Origin: Drosophila persimilis
Lineage: Eukaryota; Arthropoda; Insecta; Diptera; Drosophilidae
DNA length: 64,000 nt
Direction of reading: 5' to 3'
Assembly: GCF_003286085.1 (NCBI RefSeq)
Contig: NW_020825298.1
Span: 12,462,001-12,526,000, forward strand
Part shown: piece by piece, positions 25,001 to 37,503 of the stretch
Position numbering within the stretch: position 1 is the first letter of the stretch
Layout of the letters: each line of letters begins with the position of its first letter
The notes under the pieces: model-generated
The model's input: the letters and a program-made list of their open reading frames with translations, nothing else
Told to the model about the DNA's origin: nothing
The model's database searches: none
Program-made: the position numbers and the translations under genes

Positions 25001-28000
25001 AGAGATACACAGATACACTGTGAGTGGAGATACATTCAGCGGACTGACAGCGCAGATACTCTACAAATCCGTGTTTGCTCAATTAAAGCGGTGCCGCAGT
25101 CGAAGCCGTTGAAGCAAATCAAATTAGGGGCAAACACGTTTACCGTTTTTCGTTTTTCGCATTTGCCCCCTGCCCCTGCCGCATGGCTTCTGTTTTCTGT
25201 TGTTGAGAGATCTCTGTGCGTTTTATGGACGGGAGGCAATTATGGCGACATCCATTCAGCAACACTCATACGATACGCCGAGTGCTCCACGCGTTTATCT
25301 CAATTTTCGAAATAAACAGAGATACAGATATAGTATCCCGCCGATTCGGTGGGTACTCTGTGGCCTATCAAACGGTGCTCGTTCGCGTGTTAACATCGTT
25401 TCTAATTAAGCGAAATATCAGACCCGGAGCTCAAAGTGCGTCTAAACGATTCTCAAACTTGTATCTGCCGCCTGCCACTCCGCCCGCTCTTTTCCTGGGG
25501 TTATTGTGCCCCTAAATACTTGATTTTGCCATCTTTCGGATCGATTCCTGTCACCTTTTGCCGTCGCACACACCCGTGTCTCCTGTTATGGGCTTTGGGC
25601 TACGGTTTTCCATTCATTTTCGGTATTACTATCACAGGAATAAGTGCCATCCTTTGTGTGTGGCTTTCCATTGTGGTTCTGCTTCAAGTAATCGCCAATT
25701 AATGGACTGTTCTGTCCTTCTGTCATATTATTTCTGCGCATTAAAATCGATCCGGGGCCCAGCCCCAAGACCGTTCTCCGATTCCTCCCGTGGCGGCTGG
25801 GGCGGCGGCGGCTGTTGGCATTGACGGCCCCTGGCCCCTGGCCCCTCGCGACGAAGAGCAAACAATTGTAAATTTCAGTGCGACATTTGTCTGCTTTCTC
25901 TCTGCGTTGCTTTCGGGCCACGTTCCTTAATTACTCGTTCATTGGACTCTCCACCTGGCCACTCCCTGCTCCTTCCCTCTCCCCTCTCCTCTCTCCAGCT
26001 CTTGCCACAGAATTATTTGCATTAGCATTAACGTGGAGCATGATTCGGCACTCTGCTGAGCCCACAAAACTGTCTCTCCGCCTGGCCGGGCTGCCTCTGG
26101 GATGGGCTCTTAAGTGGAGCAACAGAAATTTGATTGGATCAAACATCAGGTTTGATTGATTGATGGAAGGCCAGGATGGAGTAATACGAGGTCAAGGATG
26201 GGTCAAGGAAAGAGCATCTCTAGTTCTACCTTTCCTTTGTAGAGCCAATCTTAAATTCATTTGCAACCGCAAAAACATTTCCCCCCGATTAACTGACATG
26301 AAAACGAATTAAAATTTCGTACAAATCATTTAATGACACTCAATAAATGTGAAATATTGTATATTCCGTGGCATAACACAAACGCAAACGCGAAAGCCAA
26401 TGCCATGCCACAAATGCCGTAACACTTCATATAACCCTCACACACCCGCAGCCGCTGTATCTGTGCGCCCCATCCATCCGCTGAAGCATCCCGCCCCCGT
26501 TCCCCCGTTACCCCGTTCCCCCGTTACCCCGTTCCCCCATTTCTCCTCATGACTGACACAACGACGACGCCCCCGCGTCAAAATCGAGGCAAAATAAACA
26601 CACGTGTGAACATGAATTGAATGGCTACCCAAGAGATGCGCTGCACAGATACAGATACAGATACACAAATACAGAAACCCCACCGCACCGCACCGCACCG
26701 CACCGCCGAGATACCTCCCATAGACCAGTAGATGAAGAAAAATCAACGCAAAATTGACGTAATTGTCACAAATTTCAACTTTTGTGGGAAGAGTGTGGGA
26801 GTGTGGGAGAGAAGGAGGCAAATGCCTCCACATCTCACAGGGGAACCCCGCAGTGGGGAGGCGCCAGCTCTTCGGGCACTCTTTGGCTGCCTGTAGGGAG
26901 GCCTCACTGTACTCGAAACATTTTATTTTGGATTAGATGTGTGTGTGTCTGTCTCTACTCTTTTTTTCGGGTGCCACTTCTCCCTCGACGCAGGCGCACT
27001 TGCCCCCAAAAAACAGTCGTCGTTGGGCTTTTTTTTTTTGGTAATGCCAGAATGATTGAATGACCAACTGATTGTCGGACCGACTGGCAACAAGTTTTTT
27101 GGTTGGCTCTTCTCTGTGGATGCTGTGGATGCTGCCCCATGCCCATGCCCTGTCCTCCCCATCAATTAATACCAATTTGAGGGGACAAACAGACAGACAA
27201 AAAACAGGTGGAGGGAGGTAAGAAAGACACACCCCAGAGATAGATAGATAGAAAGAGAATGAGAGATGGAGAGTGTCTAATGGAAGAAAGTCGGGATATC
27301 CAGAAAACGTGTGTCAGAATCCCAGAAACATTTCAATCTGAACAACAATGTCGTAAACAAATTAGCGATGCGGCCAGTGTAAAGCAAATTCGAAATTAGT
27401 ATCTTTAATTTTGTATTTAGTTCCCAAGGCAGGGCTAAAAATAGAATAACCGGCCGAAGAAAGCCTCCAACGCACTCGGAAATAATCAAATAGAAGATGG
27501 AGAATATTCCATAGTAGATGTACATTGAAGTACAAAGGAAATGGGAAAACGAAGATGGGTACACCCAGAAACCATTGGGGTTTAGGCAGTACATAATATT
27601 CTATAAAAGTATCTATCCATTTATTCCTTCATATTCGAATCTTCGAATCTATGTATCTATTTTCTATATCCATGAAATATTCCCATAAATATTCCCCCAC
27701 TATAAACAGTGTTTATATTTGCATATCCATTGTTTGTCTATCGAGGGTGCAGGAGGGGCCTCTTTCTAATTTGTTAATAACGTTTTATTTCTCTTTTTTT
27801 GGTCAATAAAATTTCAGTTTATTGATCTGATAATACAATTATGTGTGGAACTGTTAAAGCAAACACATATCGTACAGATATGCACAGATAGGAATAAACA
27901 GCAGTATATATACAGACAGGCAGACAGACAGACAGACCCTGATCTCTTGATTTCGTCTGTTCTATTATTTTCTTTTAATTTTCGGTTTTTATTTATTCAA

Positions 28001-28556
28001 TTTATTTGTTTGTCCTCAACATTTGTTGCTTTTTTCGCCTCTTCTTTTATATAAATAAACAAAGATCCGACTAGACTCGCATTTCATTTGATTTTTCCGT
28101 TCAGTTTGAAGCGAATTTTGTTTGCTTTTCTTGAGCGTTTTTTTTTTTATGACTAATTTTATTTATTTTTCCATGCGTTTGTCTGTAGTCTGTACTAATT
28201 TCTCGACATTTTTGGCCATTACTCATGGGGGAATTAGCGGGAAAGCACAAGCTCTAAAGTGAGTGAGTGCTAAACTTCGATCTATATCTATATCTATATC
28301 TAGAGTATCTAGACTCATTTCGCATTCAATTTGCATATCGAGGGATTACTCATTTTTCACTTGGCCGAGCAGAGTCTCCAGCAGAGAGTTCTCCGAGTTC
28401 TCTCCGTCTAATTAACAGCGAATTCAGTGGAATAATTGCACAGACATTTAAAGTCTGGTCTGGACCCATAAAAGTTTTGCTTTACGAGTGCCGCCTCGAA
28501 TGGAAATGCACTCGGAACTCCCGCCGTGTGGGGATAATGGGTGGGATGTGGGCTTT

Positions 28557-28591
28557 GGGGCTGGGGCTGGGGCTGGGGCTGGGGGTTGGGG
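28557..28591 (+). repeat. (GGGGCT)n array
   Basis: Four GGGGCT units followed by GGGGGTTGGGG; a textbook G-quadruplex pattern on the plus strand. Confidence 0.9.
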
Positions 28592-30139
28592 TGTCACACA
28601 CTTTGTGTGTGCAGCCAGTCGGAAAATGAAATCAAAATTCAGTTGTTGCTCTGGACTTGCTCTCTCTTCCAGCGAGAGTGCATGGCGGACAAAAGCCATG
28701 TCAATAATGAGCTTGGAAATTGCACGGAGGGGCCGCCGTATATCGTTTGGGCTCTGATGATGCAACCTGCAAAGGCAACGCTCGTTGCAACTTGTTGTTG
28801 TTTCAATTTGCGCTGTTAGAGCATGGCTCTATAATTATTGTTACAGATAAATCAATCAAACAGCACTGCTCCCGCTCTCGCTCTCACTCTCTCTCTGGCT
28901 CTCTGGCTCTCTCTCTCTCTGTGGGAGCTGGAGTTGGTATCTGGTCTGGTGTTTGCTCCATTTAAAAGTTGGCGATTGAATAGACATTTAATTAACGTAT
29001 CTCCCTTTTCCCTTTTCTACTATATCTGCTGCCGTACAACATGTGTATCTGTGGCGTTGAGTGCCCTGCCCTGCCCTGCCCTCGGGACACAGAGAGAGAG
29101 GAAGAGAGTGTTTGCACAGCTGCCACTGCCACTGCCACTGGCGTCAGACGACAGCCAACACTTTGCGGGAATATATTTTGGTCGCCATCGCAACGGTATG
29201 AAAATCGGAATGCTCTGCGGCCAGAGCGCTCTGAAATATAGTTTCACGATTAATATAGATTCAAATTCCCCCCTTAAAATGCCGACATAAATTATGCGCC
29301 ACATTTCAGTGCAGATATTTCTGCTAAATGCAAACGATTCGTATGAATTATTTTGCTCTGCGGTTTTCCCCAGGTATCGCCCATCAGCAGAACTATCAGA
29401 ACAGAACTATGGAATGGTTCAAAGACCCTGTCCCTGTCCCTGTCCCTGTCGCTGTGCCCGCCCCCGTCCTCCGCCTTTCATCTGTGTATCTGTATCTCTC
29501 ATAAAATGTATTTTCAACTTATTTTCCAATTACCAGATCCAATTGCCCGCCACGTACACATTTGCTGGCACAGCAGAAAACGCAACAAAGACCAGAAACA
29601 CGGAGGGAGCCAGGCCGGCAGGCCCCCTCAGTCCCAGGTCGGTGCCACACGCCACATGCCACATGCATACTCGTATAGATTTCCTCAACCACCACAAATT
29701 GGTTGGCTATAATAGCGTGGGGGGCAGAGCGGGGTGTATGAGGGAGGAAATCTAATTGGTAGGACGGCGACACATTGAAAAGTGGCCATTGCCTTTGCTC
29801 TGCTCTGCTCTGCTCTGCTCTGTGGTTCGTTCTCTTTCTCTGGTTCCTCTGGTTTTTGCAAGCCAAGCCAGAAAAACAATCACCCAACCCACCCGCACGG
29901 GGGGAAGGAGGTGGAGGTGGAGGAGCAGGAGGTCAAAGGAGAGGAGAACTCATACGAGTGTACAGTGGCACAACCACAAAAGACACGTGTCTGGGGGCAC
30001 ACTACTCGTAAGTATTCCTTCGATTGCTATTCATTCTTAAACGTTGGAAATGAAAAACTTATAAAGGTTTTCCTTGCACTGAATATTCCACACAATTAAT
30101 GCTAAATTTCCGCCAACTATTCATAGGATTTCCCCCAGT

Positions 30140-30142
<3 letters not shown>

Positions 30143-30169
<27 letters not shown>
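30143..30169. repeat. C27 homopolymer
   Basis: An uninterrupted run of 27 C. Its length is likely uncertain in any assembly. Confidence 0.9.
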
Positions 30170-30170
<1 letters not shown>

Positions 30171-31350
30171 CCTCTTTTGGTGGGGGCGGGGGTAATCTAT
30201 TTATGGAGAAAACTCCTCTTTGATGTCGCGCACACAAAGGCCCGGCTTCACTGTTCACTTGGCCATGGCTGGAATTATTATTTTCCGCCTCTCTGTCTCT
30301 CTGTCGCTCTCTCTCTCTGTCTCTATCTCTGTTTCTCTCTGACTGCATAAAGGAAAATTCCCTTGCCCCAGGCACCACAAAAACACACGGCACACAGAAG
30401 CGCCGCCACACACACACACACACACACACACAAATCATAAAGCTGCTTAGCGTTTGTTCCTGCCCAACCCGACCCGTCCCCGTCCCCAGCCCCTCTGCCA
30501 ATGTCCTTTCCTGTCCGCTCGTATCCTGACCGAAACTTAAGGACAAACTTGGCGAAAGGAGCAGCAGCATGGATGGATTGTGTGGGACGGGATGGAAAAG
30601 CCAACGCAAGACTGGAGCTAATGTGAATGTTGGCCGAAAAAGTGTTGCTATAAATAACCTCAGACATGCGGGACGACTGTAAGTACGTCTCCTGTACGTT
30701 CCCTGCCATGCCCTAACCTCACATTCCATATACACACTGGCTATATATGTATATATATATAGCACAGTAAATATGCATATAAAGCGGGTGTTTTTTCTCT
30801 CCTTTAGGTGTCTGTGTGTGTGTGTTATATGGCATGTACACACGCCAACTTTTGTCTGCAGAGACCCACCGAAAAATCAAGGAAACACAAAATAAAAACT
30901 GCTTTTCTCTCGTGCCATCTCTGTCGCTCACTCGTGTGTGTGGCATGTGGAAATGTGTAAAGGAAAAGCCAGCGGCAAGTGTGTCAAAAGGTGTACCTAT
31001 CGTGTGGTTCGGAAAAGCGGAAGACGAGCAACGAAAGAAAAACGAAACAAACCAACAAAAAAAAAAAAAATTATGCACAACTTTTTGACAGTCCCGCAGT
31101 CCTTTTTGTTGTGTGCTTCCCTACGATATTCCCTCTCTGCACTTTGCCGGCTTTCCTGTCGTTTCCGTAGTTGTTTTTGGCGGAAAGTTCTTCGGTGTTT
31201 GGGGCAGGCGACCAAAAGTTTTCGGAATACGAACTTCAAATGATACGGACACCATGTGGCATGTGTGTTTGGGGCATGTTCTGCATGGAAAAGCAGTCGG
31301 AGAAAATGGAAAAATGATTGCTTTGTGATTATTAATGGATTGGAATCGAA

Positions 31351-31374
31351 GGGGCGGGGCGGGGCGGGGCGGGC
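31351..31374 (+). repeat. (GGGGC)n array
   Basis: Four GGGGC units plus GGGC, giving five G-tracts with single-base loops; very strong G-quadruplex potential. Confidence 0.9.
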
Positions 31375-31945
31375 TCCAACCGAATATTATATTCGTAGAT
31401 AATTACGGATAAGCTGTGTATGGGAAATCGCTGCAAGATCCGTAGAGCTGTGGGAAAATTCATTAGGAAAGTGTTTATGCTTTTTTCTTGGCCAAAAACA
31501 TTACATTGTCTCCGCTTTGGTTGCCAGAACAAATGAACCCCGAGACTTACACATGGCTTACACTTTCTAATGTACTTACTTATTCGTTATTCCTATGATG
31601 GGATTACTATATGCACGCTCATATGTGACATCCCGACATCTGGCGTGTGGCAGGTGTCCTTCGTTTGAAAGGAATTTCCAGTGCAGATGTTTTCTACTCG
31701 AGAATTTCATCCATGAAATTCCGTTCGCACATTTCGTAGGAGTCTGTCGTGTCTGTCGTGACAGCAGGAGCTCCACTCCACTCCACTCCCCTCGATTCCT
31801 TTTCTTCTTCATTCCATATCCGTATCCGTTTCCGGCCACCCTCTAGAGAAAATCTTAGAGAAAACATCACCCCCACCCCCCACTTCAGATATCAATAAGG
31901 AGGCCCACATTTTGTGTATATATTTTTTAAGGATTTCAAATTCAT

Positions 31946-31951
31946 TTTATT
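31946..31951 (-). terminator. Candidate distal polyA signal on the minus strand
   Basis: TTTATT on the plus strand is AATAAA on the minus strand, placed just inside the abrupt edge of the A-rich block. Any cleavage site would be near 31925-31935. Confidence 0.45.
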
Positions 31952-32817
31952 GGTTTTTTTTCTTTGTTTGTTTGTTTTGTTTCCTTTCTTTTTCTTTTGT
32001 GTTTTTGTTGTTTTCTCTCTCTCCATCGTTTTTTTTTTGTATTTTTTACTTATAATTGTTTTACTTTTTCGCAAATTTGTTTTAGATATATTTTTTTTGT
32101 TTTTATTGTATGCTTCTTGTATGTGTTTTTTGTTTGGTTGTTGTTGTTGTTTTTTTTTTGTTGTTTTTTGTAAGATTTTGCAGATCTTTTTTGTTTGGTT
32201 TTAAATATATATATATATTATATATGCACTTGCTATATAAACTTAAAGTTATCAACTAAATTAAATAATTTGTTTGAATTTTGTTTGCGTTTCTGCTCCT
32301 CCTCGCGTCCTCCTCTTCTTAGGGATACACATACACATATATATATATATATATATATTTATCAATATTCTGCACGCACACACATGTGGAAACAACGAAA
32401 GAATCTTCTCTTTTTCTTCTGTTAATAAACTAATCGAACAAACTGTTGGACTGAGGAAGGAAAAGGTCCAACAACAACGAAAAATAATCTACCTTTGTTT
32501 TATAGATATAGATAGATTATATTAATCATTAAATACAATTACAAATTACAAATTAGTGCACAATATTCCGTTTAATACGTATTAAAGTAAAGCATACAGC
32601 ATACAGCATAGAGCATAGTAGGGCCTACAGATCATACAAATCGGATAGTTAGTCAGATAGTAAAGCTCTTTTCAGATACTCAGATCTCTCTGCTACAGCT
32701 GCCGTAAAAATTAAACCAACACAAAGGACTAAAACACACAAGAACAAAAAAGAGATAACAACTAAAATTGCACAACTTCCTCTTCCTCTTTCTCTTCTGA
32801 CTGCACATATGTTTCTC

Positions 32818-32856
<39 letters not shown>

Positions 32857-35035
32857 TTCTCAATATTAAATTGTTATTCTCAGACTACTACCATACTCGT
32901 ACGACTATTTTCCATATATGTATGTATGCGTGTGGGTGTACGGGACATGTGTGAGTGCCAGTGTCCGTGTCAGTATCTGTGTCAGTGTCAGTGTGAAGAA
33001 AAGGAGTCCAAATCAAAGGATCAATCATATAATATATGTGTATCCAGTACCTCAATGTATGATCAAAGGGGTGATTGTGATGTGTGAACATTTCGTGGCT
33101 GCTAGAAACTCCTTCTTCTTCATCTTCGTCCTGTTCTTCTGCCTGGTCTTCCTAGTCTTCTTCTGGTTCCTCAATTGATTTCGGTGTCTATTTAGTTTTT
33201 AGTTTTATTTTTACTCGTATTTACTCGTAGTTACCATTAAATTTAGCTGCTTAATTTGTATGCCTATTTATGACTTTTGTCTCGCAACTATAGTTGAACA
33301 AATATGTATATGCACTTGTATATAATCATCGTAGAAAACATAAAATGTACGCGTATATAAATTAATGTTTATTCTTTTTATTCTCTTGACGACTCTGTCT
33401 CCTTGTGTCTCTGTCTTGCGCTACATATCTCATATCTCACATCGCACATCTCTTTCTCACAACAACAACAACATCAAAACGTAATCGAATAAAGTCTTCA
33501 TTTTTAAAGAAATAAATAATAACAGGGTGGAGAATATTTGATAAAAGAATCTTTCTGCCTAATAGAAATCTCTTCTTTCTTCGTTCTCCTTTTTGCACAT
33601 AAAGAAACAATAATAAATATAATCCAATCGACAGCTACCCTTTGGCATGACTGTACTTCCGTTTCCTCCCCGTTTTGCTTCTCTATATTTAGTTGGCTTT
33701 TCTCTTGCGCTTTTCCTTTGCTTTTGCTTCAATCTTTCGACATTTTTGCCTGCTTTTTCGACTCCGATTTCGCCTTCGACTTCAATTGTTTTTTTTTTAA
33801 TGCTAAGTTTTTTACGATTTTTTACACACAAATGTTTTTCAGTTTTTGTTTTTGTTTTTGTTTTACGTGGCTTAAATATTAAACATTAAGATTTTATTTT
33901 TGTTGTTGTTTTAATCGTATATACTTATATATTTCTTGCTGCGTTTTCAATGGTTTGTAATCTTCTTCTTTTTTATATTTATTATTTTAGAATCCGAGTA
34001 GTTGTTGTTGGTGTGGTTCCTTTTGAGAGTTGTGGATGGTGGATGTTGGATGGATATCTATTCATGGGCTCGCGATGATGGGCTAGTGCGCTTACTTTTA
34101 GGTGCCACTGTCACACATGGTCGTGATGTGTTCTACTGGGGGGAGGGACAGGGGTTTGTTGCACGTCGTCGCTGATTGTACAACACTTATATCCATGTTT
34201 GTATGTATGTATGGGTATGCATGTATTATATATATATAAATATCTAGAGACATGTCTGCACGAGACCTACACACACATATCGAGAGCTACACACACATGA
34301 ACGCAAGCGGGCCGCGCGGGGCACAAGAATGTCGAGGCGCTGACCAACACTGCCTGTCGTTGCGCAACACTGAATCTCGATTTCACTCACTAATCACTTG
34401 ACCGACTGCCTGTCTCTCGGGTTCCCTTCTGTGTCTGCTGTCAGGGGGAGACTTGTTCCCGCTCTCTCGTAGCGCTCGCATTATTCCTCGTAATTATTTT
34501 CTTTATATAAATATTACACTTTTTATTAATCATATGATTTGCTTGCTGCCTCTGCTTCTTCTCATTATTCTCTTTGCTTCTTTCTTCTTTTTTTTTTCAA
34601 GCACACTGAGTGCGCCATAATTTTTTTGTGTGTTAAATTTAACCTTTTGTATTTAATTTAAAAATTATTAAAGCGTTTTTTTACTCTGAAGTTGTTTTTG
34701 TTGTTGTTGTTGTGGTGGTGACTGACTGACCGAATGATCGATAAATCGATTGTTTGAACGATTAATCGACGGATGGATCTATGGATCGGGGGTTCATCGA
34801 GATGAAATATGAAATTCTTTAGCCCTTGTTTTTGGGATGATGATTTTTCTCCTGGATTTCCTCTTTGTTTCTTTGTTTGTTTGTTCTCCTTTGTTTTCTG
34901 TTTTCTGCTTTCTCTGTGTTTTCTTCTCGATTCTTCTTCATCTTCATCTTCCTCTTCTTCTTCTTCTTCGGTTATAAGACTAAACTACGTTACAACTAAA
35001 TATCTGTAGTCTCGTGGTTATATACGCTATATGTA

Positions 35036-35039
35036 TGTA
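35036..35039. repeat. Left target-site duplication (TGTA)
   Basis: TGTA at 35036-35039 matches TGTA at 38035-38038 flanking the retroelement. A 4-bp duplication at an alternating pyrimidine-purine site is the gypsy/errantivirus pattern. Confidence 0.8.
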
Positions 35040-35571
35040 AATTAAACAATAGCGGTAGCGGATTGTGTTTTTAAAAAGTTTTTATTTTACTTCGAACTTC
35101 ACTGATATAGATTTAAGTAGAGGGTCACAAAGGAATTCCGGGCCAAGGGATTGCGCGATCTTAATATTTAGCTAGACTTTGCGGTGTCGCTGCTGGATCA
35201 AGACTGATTTGAACTTTCTGATCTTTGCATCGTTGATCCCTTTCGGGAATCGTTTTTCTATAAACATTTCAATTGATTTCGCCATCCCGAGTATTAGATT
35301 TCGTCATCCAAAGAGAGAACTGTAAAAGGCCTAAAGTGCAGGATCTGCAGAAAGCCGGGAGTGAGATTGTTTATGAGAAGCCGGGTGTGGGCAAACATTG
35401 GTTTTCCATTTAGGCGAGTGTCAAAGATTGGGATTGCGGCGGGGGCGCTTGAGATTGTACATCTTAGAAATCAATTAGGCGGAGGCCCAAGATTGAAATT
35501 GTTTTCGTTTTGGAAAGCCAAAGATTGTTTACAACTCGTATAAGAGCTCAATGGAATTGGGTACGTTAACT
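35040..35571 (-). repeat. 3' LTR of the errantivirus
   Basis: 532 bp and, by eye, identical to 37503-38034. On the minus strand it has an Inr-like ATCAGTG (plus 35100-35106; start at about 35103) and AATAAA (plus TTTATT 35081-35086), implying U3 of about 468 bp and R-U5 of about 64 bp. A 60-codon open frame on the plus strand inside each LTR is a chance shadow. Confidence 0.95.
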
Positions 35572-35580
35572 CCCCCCATT
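35572..35580 (-). other. Polypurine tract for plus-strand DNA priming
   Basis: AATGGGGGG on the minus strand immediately precedes the 3' LTR start AGTTA. It lies one base beyond the env stop codon, as is usual in this group. Confidence 0.8.
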
Positions 35581-35581
35581 C

Positions 35582-37003
35582 TTAAATGTTTCGTCCCGAT
35601 ACATTTTGAAGTTCTGATAGAGCTCTAATTTCTTCTGACAGTATTTGAATGTTGCTTTCCACTATTTCTTCTGACGGTATTCTTATTGATTTAATAAGTA
35701 CAAATTTGGTTAATTTATAGCCGAAGTAAAATAACATTAACAATATCAAAATGATTAAAAATAATGTTGTTAATGGTAAGGCCGTATTACCTAATGTTAT
35801 AAGGGGATTTAAAATATTAACATTATCAAAAGAAAATTGCTTATCATTCGATTGTATATAATCGACTAATTCAAAATCGCTATATCTATGATGCGATATA
35901 TATTTTAGAATTTTACCCTTATCATTTATGTGGGTTATATTATTTATTACAATTGTGTTGTTGAATATAAGGAGATACGATCCTAACAAAGTAGTATTGT
36001 CTACGATATTTTTGCCTGAAACTAATATGGCACCATCCTGAATGATGTCTATTTCTTTGTTTTTTTCCCTTTTTTTAGTGCAGTTGGCTTTAAAGCCATT
36101 AAGTAAATTGGTGAAACAGGTACTCTTTAAATTTATTTGTGCGTAATTGTTAAAAGTTTCACTTTTAAAATTATTCATTAAATAGTATTTCTCCTTACAT
36201 TCACAAACTTTTTCACTTATAACTAACATTCCATCATTTTGTGAGATGGCTCTTGCATGGTAAAACTTGCAAATATCTTTAATTTGAGGATATTTTATGT
36301 AAATGATTATTAAATCTGCATTTCGAATTATTTTAACCGTTGCAATGTCCAACAGATCAGACAGTTCAACATTATGTTTTTCATGCTTATAAATGTCCTC
36401 TATTTCGTTTTTATTTAAAATTTTTGTATTGAAAATGTTTACTTTTAAGAGGGTTATGGTATCAACTAAATTTAGTAGGTCAAAAGTTATTAATTTTAAA
36501 CGATGCTTTCTCAGTATCGTTTCTTCATTGAAGATGACATTCTTTAATGAATTTGATAGCAATTCAATTTCTTTGAAAAATTTGGAATTTATTACAAATT
36601 GTTTATTATTATTTTCAGTTAATTCATTTACTTTATTTTGTATTTTCAAAAAGTCGTCATGATCAGGGCTGCCTGCTATCCATTTCCAAATGGTACCTAA
36701 TTCATTTATTCCCCTTTCTTTCCGTTTTGGAACTAATTCTGAAATCATTAATTTTAATAGACTTAAGTCCATTGATATTTCCCACTCATCGTCTGAATTA
36801 ATTGATTTGTTGACATATTTGGATTCTTTATCAATTATCTCTCTATAAAAACTCAAATTAGTAATATGGAAAAGTTCAGCGTATGTTTCATAAGTGTAAA
36901 CGTCTCTGTCGTCTTTGAGCAATAGATAGTCACTATGCGTATAGTCAATTACTTCCGCAGTCGTCAATATAACAAAAGTCAGTATTAGTATATTCGCATA
37001 CAT
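35582..37003 (-). CDS. env: Errantivirus envelope glycoprotein (baculovirus-F-like), intact ORF
   Basis: 473 residues with no break. Residues 1-16 are a signal peptide. R-K-E-R at 94-97 is a furin-type cleavage site, followed by the conserved errantivirus/baculovirus-F stretch GINELG with GTIWKWIAGSPD downstream (fusion-peptide region, residues 98-114). Residues 115-400 are the ectodomain, with several N-x-S/T sites and cysteines between ~240 and 310. A single membrane anchor (~408-429, Leu/Ile/Phe-rich) precedes a ~44-residue cytoplasmic tail. Length is near that of known errantiviral Env proteins (about 450-500). Codon use is AT-rich, unlike host genes. Family knowledge: Env is made from a spliced RNA, mediates membrane fusion and is glycosylated at the cell surface. 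Expression from this copy would depend on its LTR. Confidence 0.9.
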   Translation of the reverse strand: MYANILILTFVILTTAEVIDYTHSDYLLLKDDRDVYTYETYAELFHITNLSFYREIIDKESKYVNKSINSDDEWEISMDLSLLKLMISELVPKRKERGINELGTIWKWIAGSPDHDDFLKIQNKVNELTENNNKQFVINSKFFKEIELLSNSLKNVIFNEETILRKHRLKLITFDLLNLVDTITLLKVNIFNTKILNKNEIEDIYKHEKHNVELSDLLDIATVKIIRNADLIIIYIKYPQIKDICKFYHARAISQNDGMLVISEKVCECKEKYYLMNNFKSETFNNYAQINLKSTCFTNLLNGFKANCTKKREKNKEIDIIQDGAILVSGKNIVDNTTLLGSYLLIFNNTIVINNITHINDKGKILKYISHHRYSDFELVDYIQSNDKQFSFDNVNILNPLITLGNTALPLTTLFLIILILLMLFYFGYKLTKFVLIKSIRIPSEEIVESNIQILSEEIRALSELQNVSGRNI

Positions 37004-37502
37004 TTTGAAATATCCGGTAGGGGTCGTCCTTCTTAGTTTGGCAGATCTTCGAACGGGTCTTCCTTCTTAAATTTCTTTGCTCAGCTGGGTCTTCTGGGGG
37101 TCTTCCTTCTTTGGCTTCGCTGATCGTTTCACTTTCTTTGTATTTTGGTTTTGTCGGTTTTGTTGGTTTTGTTTTTTAAAAACTTTGGATTTCTTTGGTT
37201 TTTTTTGTATTTACGAATTGCCTTGATTAGCTTTTTGTTTTATTTGTATTTTGCGTTGTATTTGTATTTGTATTGGTATTTGTATTTGTATTTGTATTTG
37301 TATTTGTATTTGTTTTTGCACACCCTAAGCTCCGGTTTGTTTCCTTTTTATCTCACTTTTTTTTATCTATATCACACAGTCACTCCGCGTTTTTAATTTT
37401 GAAGGATTTATTCCATTAATTAATTGTCCTTCGGGTTTCGGCACGACGCAACACTTTTATCATTCGGTGCTTTTTAGACAACGTCGCCCCACGTTGGGCG
37501 CC
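37004..37502 (-). other. Errantivirus 5' leader (untranslated region between PBS and env)
   Basis: About 480 bases without a long ORF separate the primer-binding site from env. The leader contains nine TATTTG units (37259-37312; CAAATA on the element strand, one unit variant). It also has three copies of a purine-rich word GAAGGAAGACCC or a close variant (plus 37020-37034, 37055-37068, 37098-37111). The junction between leader and former gag-pol/env boundary must lie within this segment or at env; I cannot place it without a full-length relative. Related elements carry insulator or packaging functions in their leaders; here that is only a possibility. Confidence 0.75.
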
Positions 37503-37503
37503 A
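37486..37503 (-). other. tRNA-Lys primer-binding site
   Basis: On the minus strand, TGGCGCCCAACGTGGGGC is the reverse complement of the 3' end of tRNA-Lys plus CCA over 18 bases. It starts on the last base of the 5' LTR. Confidence 0.85.

Larger units (their letters stand above)
25001..31912. other. Gene-free intergenic DNA up to a sharp composition boundary
   Basis: No gene that I can support. Contents are repeated CCGTTACCCCGTTCCC at 26500-26540, CCGCA repeats at 26680-26705, the (GGGGCT)n array, the C27 run, (CA)13 at 30407-30432, (GGGGC)n at 31351, and an orphan TATAAATA at 30649. The right edge, near 31912, is where plus-strand T-richness starts abruptly. Confidence 0.6.

Noticed and set aside
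27277..27594. 105-codon minus-strand ORF with receptor-like hydrophobic segments
   Set aside because: AT-rich DNA readily yields Phe/Leu/Ile stretches; no promoter, no neighbouring exons, no family motif.
31914..32204. Phe/Cys-rich 96-codon plus-strand ORF
   Set aside because: Translation of T-rich sequence complementary to an A-rich UTR-like strand.
35361..35543. 60-codon plus-strand ORF duplicated at 37824-38006
   Set aside because: It lies within both copies of the LTR, antisense to the element; duplication is due to the LTRs, not to a gene pair.
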